A stretch of DNA of 25,426 bases from Methanobacteriota archaeon. GTDB taxonomy: Archaea > Thermoplasmatota > Poseidoniia > Poseidoniales > SP79. The first letter of the stretch is position 1; each line of letters begins with the position of its first letter. The translations under genes and the position numbers were made by a program. Location: positions 1-25,426 of the forward strand of contig PAZI01000055.1 of NCBI GenBank assembly GCA_002715545.1. Reading direction: 5' to 3'. Below the pieces are notes generated by a model. The model did not search any database. It saw only the letters and a program-made list of their open reading frames with translations, and was not told the origin of the DNA. Shown piece after piece: positions 8,051 to 17,000 of this stretch.

Positions 8051-11000
8051 ATGAAATTGACCAACACACGCAGCCTTAAACTGTTTACACTGGGTCTTTC
8101 AATTAGCTTCGCATCAGTTGAGCTCTTAGCAGAACTTTTGCAGCAAGACTTTAACTCGATAACCCATAATAAAAGCTCCCAACTTGGGATGCCTCTATCT
8201 AGCACCCCAAACAACCCAACAGGTTCCGATGGTCGTGCTCCATTTTCGGGAACAAAAGGGCAGTTTGGCGGTTTCTTACAGTTTGGGTCTTCCGTATCAC
8301 CTAAAATAGCAAAACGAGATAAGCTTACTTCCGACTCTTACTTTAATAATGCCAGTAACATCGGACTGCCCAAGGGCAGCAACGGTTATGTTCTAACCCG
8401 CGCCAGCGTGGGGGCGCCGATTTACGGGCGAACAGTTAATTTTCTTCTAGGCGATATTATTGACAAGCCTTCTTCAATGGGAAGCGGTGACAATAAGATT
8501 CTGATTGGTAATCCCAACACTTATTGGGCAGATGAGCCTTTTATTTCCGATGTACAAGTAAAGTCCGCACAGGAATTGGGAGGTGAAGCAACCATTCTTA
8601 CATTAGCAGCACATGGATTCGTTCGAGGTGATTTGGTTCTGATCACCGGAGTTCAAGGTGTCGATGAAAAACCTACGACCGTTCTTCAGATAATAGATGA
8701 AAAAAGGTTTTTAGTGAAATCTAATTATGACCCTACGGAACATATGCTCGACTCCCTTGAAGCAGCCTCCGATGATAATATTACAATAGAACCAACCACA
8801 ATGGTTGTGGTTAATGGTTTAACAAAAAAGACACATGTATCACTAGGCTATTATTTTAGCCCTCATGCAAAAAGCGTGATGTCAATTCAACCGGGCCCAT
8901 TGTCGATTACGTGGCGTGAAAGCCGTAGCCAAGACACAAAGCCCAGTGGCGCGGAGGGTGTAGATTGGGTCAATATAGAAGGACTTTATTATAAGCTATA
9001 TAAAGAGGAATACATTGTGTCTGCCTCATCCGCAAAAGACCCAGTTACCATATACTGGAATAAAGACCCAGTGTATGACGGCCCTCTTGTAACGCTCCCT
9101 GAAGGACTTGGAGATCTGAGTGTTATTTATACCAAATTTTTCCCAGAACGGGTTGCACCTGATAACGCCAAAGGAATGAGAGAAACCGGCACAGGGCAGT
9201 CTGTGGAATTGGAATTGAGAACACTTTGGCTTGAGAGACTATCGGCAAAGGTTTCTGTATTAAGAGCACTAAACCTAACGGGTCGTGTCATAATTGAGTT
9301 GCTCGGTGATGCAAAGCAGGACGGCACAAGGGATTATTTAGGCTATGAAATTGTAGATGTAAAAGAACGCTCAATACCAAGCGATAAGACCCTAGATCTT
9401 GGCGACCGTGTTATGGCTTATAACTCTGGCAAGAGAGTTTCGGACGAATCACTAATACCTGACATGAGGGATCAAGGTATAAACAGCGGAAAGCCTTATA
9501 CTATAGAAAAACAGCTGCCAGGAACGAGATTAATGGCGCACTATGCAATACGGGAAACTGTAAACAGAAACGATCTTGTAGCTTTTTGGATGCGTGAAGG
9601 AATGGCGGGGATTTACTGGCCTGCATACCATAACAGATATCAACTCCAGTGGCCAGTCGAGTCAGATAGATACAGCCATTATATCCGACCAAATTACGCT
9701 ACTAAGGAATTAGCACGTGAAAATGCAAAAGACACGGCAGTCGAGTTACCACAAGAAACCAGCCCCTATCTTCAATATCAGGATTTAGACCCAAATGGTG
9801 CCGAAAGAGCTGTTTTTGAAAGTGGGTTATTTTACTCCTGGCTTGATTCCTCGTTTCCTACACACAGGACATTGATTAGTTATGAAACACCTGCAGGCGG
9901 CATCGCATTTGAGCACGTACTGTCCTGGTTGGATCAATCTATTAAATCTGACGACTGGCCGGTCACAGAGCAAACCACGCATTTATCAATTTGGCCAAAA
10001 GTAAGAGTATCAGGGAACCATGGAGTTTCGGCGATGGCACAGGTTGGTATCACAGCAAGGCTTTATAAAAATATTACTGATGACAATGACAATGATAAGA
10101 TTGTAAAATTAATACGAAGCAACCGGCTAAGTGAAGCGCCTGACGAAGAAGTAACAATGAATGACTTTGAATGGAGGGATAATTCTGGCGACAATTATGC
10201 AACACATTTTCTCGGCTATTTTCATCCGCCTAATACAGGTTACTATACCTTTTCCATCGCCTCAGACGATCAAGGTGAATTATACCTGAGCACAGATGCA
10301 AACCCTGGAAATGTAGAATTGATCTCTAGAGAAAACTCTTGGGCTGGAAGCCGTAAATACAGCAAAGCCGAGTTATCCGACACTAGATATTTAGTAAGCG
10401 GCAGAGCGTATTATATTGAATCTTTTCACGTTGAAGGTGGAGGAGGGGATAATATGTCCGTAGCCTATGTTTTTTCAGCCAACCCAGGGGTCAACACAAA
10501 GGTCCCCGATGACACCCAGCCAATAGCTGGAAGACTGCTTTCACCCTGGTCCACCTACGATGATTTAAGAGGAGGAATATCTGTTGATCCAATTGCATAC
10601 AGCTTCGAAACAGGGCAAATGGTTGAATTCAAAAACGGATCATACTTTACGTTTACAAAACCTGCAATTAAAGGTGATACTCAAATTTATGGATCTCTTG
10701 TAGGGAAGGTTGTTGACGGTCAGGTTGGTTCACTTCCCTCTATATCTGTACCCCCTGAAGTTCAGGTTTCATCATCAAAAAACGAACAAACTAATTCCCT
10801 GAAATTTTCAAAGACTAATAAACAATCAATGTTCACCCCGGTCCAGTTGGGCAATACGGATCATGCTATTGAATTTTGGTTCCGATCAGATGATACATCT
10901 CCGGAACCTTTAGGGCTCTTAAGTGTTGATGACGGTTTCCAAAGCAGGTGGAGTGTATTTCTCGAGAATAATGACACGATTCGCTACCATGATTATTCTT

Positions 11001-14000
11001 CATCTAGCGGCGGTTCAGTCATGCTTTTCGAGTCAAACTTTGACGAAATAGATCTGGGCCCATTCGTGACAAATAGCGAAAGATACGGTACTGGATCTGA
11101 CTGGTCCCCCAATACACCTGCGGGTTGGAGCATGAAGCGCGGCAGTAATCACGGTGTTACAAGCGGCGGAGCAGCTGTTGCCGAGTTTGATGGGTGGACA
11201 TTTATTAATCCTGTCTCTTGGAATGCTACCGCAGGGCAAGGTCGAAATTATTTTAAAAAAGGAACGGGTGTTATCGCTGTAGCTGATTCCGACGAATACG
11301 ACGACAAGTCAGACGCAAAGTTTGATGCATCCCTCTCTACACCGCAAATAAATCTGAACGGGATTAAACCTGGGAGCCTGGTGGTCAGCTTTGACACAAG
11401 CTGGAGGCCACACGGAGGCCAGACAGGAAAAGTTACCATTCAATTTGATGGAGAAACAGAAATCACACTTTGGGAATTAAAATCTTCCACAACTGGCACA
11501 ATCTGGTCGGAAACAGTTTATTTAAATATTGATAACCCTCCCGAGGCGGATTCAGCAGTGATTAAATGGGACTATCAAGGTCACAACAATTGGTGGTGGG
11601 CCATTGACAATATCGAAGTAGTTGGAGCTGCACAAGACACCTCATCCATAACTAGCACAAATGACACTACATACAATGATGGCCAATGGCATCATATTGC
11701 CCTTACAATAAACTCTGGCGATATTACTTCACCGGGAGATTATATTTCACCATCTTCTCAGGAAGGGTCAAACGTAGATCATGCAATAGATAACCGATCA
11801 GACACCGTATATTCAAATCTCAACACAAGAGACACTGGATTTTTGGTTCGTACAAAACATGGAATAGTAAGTCAAATTGCATTGACCTCTTCACCTTCAG
11901 ACCCCGGCAAGGATCCATCGACCTATAAATTGTATGGATCTAGTAATGAAGGGAAAACATTTATCATGATTTCAGAAGGAGTCATTCCTGTTTTTACTGC
12001 TAGATCTCAGAGGCAAGTAATTAAAATCAACAATTCCCAATCATACACTTCATATCGTCTGTTATTTGGTGAAACTCGAGATAAGGGCCCTATGCAGATT
12101 GCCGAAGTAGAGCTTCTTGAAGATAACGACAACAAAGGGTTGAAGATTTTTGTTGACGGCAAGGAAAAGATACATAATGAAAATATTACCCACATCTCAA
12201 AGGATATAAGTAATTTAGCGAGTTCATCTGCTTGGACTGTAGGCACTGGACCTGCAGAAGCAGCAACAGGTTCACGCAAATTCAATTTAAATGGTGATGG
12301 TAACGTTCGGCAATTGGGGCAAGGTCCTTTTGGAAATAGCACAATTATATGGGCCACCAAAAATAATGACACAACCAGCAATGCCGATGGTGGTTGGGAA
12401 AAAGAAATAACAAACTTAAGTGATACACAGGCATGCCTGAGTGTGGTATATTTTAAAAGGGTTGGAAATTCAACTAATGGAAACTTTTACCATGGCCCCG
12501 CCGGAGGCACTTTTAATCTTAATGGAGCAAGCGTTAGTTGGCCTTACTTTCAGGTTCTAGCACTAGAACAATTACCTCAGGATGTCTGGTGTGTTGATAT
12601 TGGCGTAATCAGGTCTAAAAATGGTAAAATAACAACAGCGGATGAATATTCCGGCACATATCGTCTGGATACTGGTGAAAAAATATTTAACAACACAGCA
12701 TATAAAATGGCGCCCGGTACAAAAACTCAGTCGCAAAGAACTTACCTCTATTACTCAACCGACCCTCAAGCAGAAATTCATTGGGCTAACCCCGGATTCT
12801 ACAAAATTAACGGAAATCAGCCAAGTTTGGTTGATATACTTTCACCCTCAAATGGCATCAACTTCGGCAGTGTAGTTTACAACGGCCTGAATCATTATTT
12901 CGATGGGGAAATAGACGAAGTCCGTATTTGGAAATCGCTCCGTAATACTGCAGATATAGAAAAATATTGGGATGCCTCATTGGATCCTAGTGAAATTGGA
13001 TTGGCATCTTATTACTCCTTTGAAGAGATTGTCGGAGCAACAATTGCCGATTTATCCGGAAATGACAACAATGGTGTACTTAAAAACTTTGGCACCACTA
13101 GTTCTCTTGTTTCCGGCAAGAACCTTCCTTCTATACTTAAAGTCAACCCGATGATTGCACCTCTTACACCTGAATCAACACTTGCGTTTGACCATGCGAC
13201 TTTCACCCTCGTTGATTCAGCAGAAAAGGGAGACACGAGAATAAAAGGATATTTAGTCGGATCGGTATCCGCAGGAAACAAAGCTACCATTGATGACACA
13301 ACACTTCAAAATGCCCCTCGATATGTGAAGCGATTTGCCGATGTCGGCAAGCGCATTAATCCGCCAACAAACGAAAAGGGGAGCTCCACCAATGAAGATT
13401 ACTGGGCCGGATATATTCACTCGGGAACTGCATATAACCCAAATGCATACATCAACCCATTAGATAACGGTAGTTTCCCGAGGGCTAACAATGGCGCCAT
13501 AATCCCAGTAAACGCCAACCCCAATAATGGGAAAAATAAATTGATTGTATACTGGTTTCGCGAAAGCTTGGTTAAACCTGATGCGGCCCTTGGTTTTAAA
13601 CCCGTATATTGGCCCTCGGTAATTGGAGAGTACACTTTGCGCTGGCCAACTTCGGGGCCTGAGATTGTTATGGCGAGCAACGCAGGATCCGGAGCACTCA
13701 ATAGTCTACAACAAAAAGGAGTAATCTATCGCCAACCTCTGGAGAGTGAACCCGGTTATAACCCAAATGAAGAACATGCGCTTATGCTCGGAGGACAAGC
13801 ATGGGCCTTGCGTAATGATTTAAACAAAAAGGGTACGAATGATTACACATCGGCTCCATATGTTTTGCTGGAATACACAGATGAAGATGATCGGATTTCC
13901 ATGACCGCATTCAAAGTGCTATCCGAAAAACCTGATGAAGCCATAGTGTTCGATTATATAACTGAAGCAGGTAAGGTATTACAAGCTCCCATGCCACTGC

Positions 14001-17000
14001 CGCTATTGGACAAGGCAAGACATAAATCAGAAGTACAAATAAACGGGGCAGATTATGAGATCGGAGATCTGATGGACCGCCAGGTGCCTTTCACAAATGC
14101 AACACCATCTATTGATACCCCGTCAGCTTGGTCAAACACACCTGAACATTTATCACATTATAGCGAATTTACTGTTGTAGATCGAAACGCAACGACGTGG
14201 GTGTTTAGAGGTCAACATTCTGGCAAACCATCTTTAAAAGTTGGATCCTATGACAGCACAAAAATTGGCGATGCAAAATGGGGCAACTTAAATTCTGCGA
14301 GGGCAGTGGTTGGTGCGAATTTCAGCTACCATGTTCATTCCAGCCTCTACGCAGAGCATATCCAAATGCTGCCAAAAGATCCTGATAAAATCCCAAATTG
14401 GCTCAATATTGATGGATTAAGTCTATTTGGAAAACCTTCAATCGATGAAGCCAATAAAAATTATGATTTAGATTTGGTGTTTAGCACAATGGATGGGCAA
14501 CAAATAGAGAAAAAACTGAAAGTATCTGTAGTTGCAGCGGGTTCGGTTTCTTCACAGACTCCTCTAGATGTTACGTCAGATGGATTGAGATTCGTTGGGA
14601 GGCCGCCCTATTTAAGCACGCCATCTGAGCCTCAAAACAGTTTTAGAATGTTTTATTTCTATAAAAACCTGGATGTATTTGATTGGCCATCTGATTCTAC
14701 AAAAACAGCGGGCGAAAACATTCAGTACTTAAACACACCTCAATATTTGTCTGATAAGGATACCTTCAATTCACATGGAAATAGAAATTATGTTACGTAT
14801 CGCCCAATTTGGCCTAAATCTGCACCTACACTAAACCGAGGCGAAACACTGACTTTGCCAAAATTTGGTCTCCCCGCCGTCAGAGGGCAAACAAGTGTAA
14901 ATGTTCTTTATCAGGAATCTGCGGCTAACACTTCTCTCCAGTCCCAATCCGTTAAGCTTCACGATCCGACTAGGGAAAAAGTATACTATTTTCCTGATTC
15001 AGTAACGGATTTCCCACCGGCTGATGTTTTAACTTCAGACTACCAAGGAAAAACGTTTTTCCCCAAATTACCACCGAATCTGTCGGAACGTCTATTTTAT
15101 GACCCGAACAGGGGAGGTAATGGAGGTTTAGTTTTACGAGGTGAATTTAAAGATGAGATCGTTGGTGAAAAATATGTCCAACTTAATTTAATTAGCGATA
15201 TTGATAGGGAATTTCTTCTTGGCGTTGAGGGTGATCCTAAAAAGCCCGCATTTAGTACTAATGATAATTGGAAAAATGCGATCGAAGGTCTGTCAACCGA
15301 TTTGGAACAGTTTGAAAATGCAAAAAGAGATGATGACACAAAAATTCCAGGGATTTACGTTAAGACAGATTATGATAAGACAATTGAATATAATCAACTG
15401 GCTGAAATCACAGTAAACAATATTCCAGTTGACTCTTACGCTTTGAGCGCAACAGGTCCAGGCACCGGATATGTAACCCTTATTGTTGGCAACGGCAATG
15501 GAAAGTTAACTCCGGAAAATGAGCCTGTCTCAGTTCATATCATAAAAGTGACGCCGACACTTTACCAAGGTGAATTAAAACCGATCTATGCAAAAAACCC
15601 GCTAGCTGAAAAAGTTTCACTAAGACATTCCGCCGATTTTGCAGGAGAATTCAAAGATTATGAATTTGAATGGCGCAAGGCATATCCTGTTGACGGTCTA
15701 TCCCCCAAGCTGTTTTCAGGAGAATCACTAAACCCAGAGTGGATTAAAATTGATAGCGCCAGCGGTATTGGAAAAGGAAGCTTTATACATGGAGCTGGAG
15801 CTACTGGTGTAGACACACTGCTAGATGTTTACTATATCATGCGATATAGACCTAAGCCAGTGACCATAAACAATGGAACAGGTTACACTGTCGGTAATTA
15901 CACAGCTTCTACCAGTGGCATTAAAGTTGATGCAACAGTTCACAGTTTTTCCAATGGAGAAAAAATCTACTTTGAGAGTGGCGGAATATTTACACTGAGC
16001 GAAACCGCAGAAAAGGGCTCTACAAAACTTCGCGGGATCCTTGCGTCAGCTAGCCTGAGAAATGATGAAGGCGTCGAGTGGTCCTCATGGACTAAAGCAA
16101 AATTTGTAGAAGGATGGATCAAGCGTGTGTTAGCTGGCATAAATCCATTCAACCAACGATTAACAGATTTATTTAATAATGCGGCTAATACGGATGCGAG
16201 CATGCTAACCCAGGCAGGGCGAAGATGGGAAGGGGATATTGCATTGAGTTTAGATAGCATGAACGATTTTGGATTAATCGAAATATATGAGACAGTCCTT
16301 AATCGAGGCAAAATGTTAAGCATAGATTCAGATATCAATGTAGCAGGAGCAAACAAAGCACTGCTTTTGGCTGCAGGTTATCTAAATGATTTGTATATGA
16401 TGCTCGGCAACGAAGCCTTTGCGGATGCTTCTAACCCTACAATTGGGTTTGGTACTGGAGACAGGGAATACGGAGATATTTCTACATCAATGTTTGCGTT
16501 TAAGGGTCAAGTCGCATCCCTAATGGAGGAGGAACTCGCTTTGCTACGGGGCAGAGACGATTTCCTACAGCCTGACGTCGAAGTTGCCCCCGTATACAAC
16601 CGCTTATTTTGGAACTACACACGCGGTATCGACGCAGGCGAAGTAATTTATGCTCTTAATTACAACATCCAAGAGCGGGATGGTGAAAAGCTTGACGGAA
16701 ATGTTAATGCAGCTGATGCCTCTCATATGTATCCACAAGGCCACGGTGATGCTTACGGCCATTATCTAACAGCCATTAAAGGATATTACCGTCTTCTAGT
16801 GGATAACCATTTTGAATGGATCCCGCAAACAGAGGCTGTGACTGTGCTTGGCCAAGAAGTATCAGTTGACTACATGGACGAACGTAAATTTGCAACTGCC
16901 GCCCTAGCATTGGCTCGAACAGGTTTACAATTGTACGAATTAACATGGAGACAGGACTACAAGCCGGGTGAAGATAGTGGATGGAGTCACATGTCAAAGA

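Noticed and set aside
16696..16780. Dockerin-like 'DGNVNAADA' in the giant protein
   Set aside because: Only one motif, the second calcium loop is missing, and the following residues (HMYPQGHGDAYGHY) do not fit the dockerin helix.
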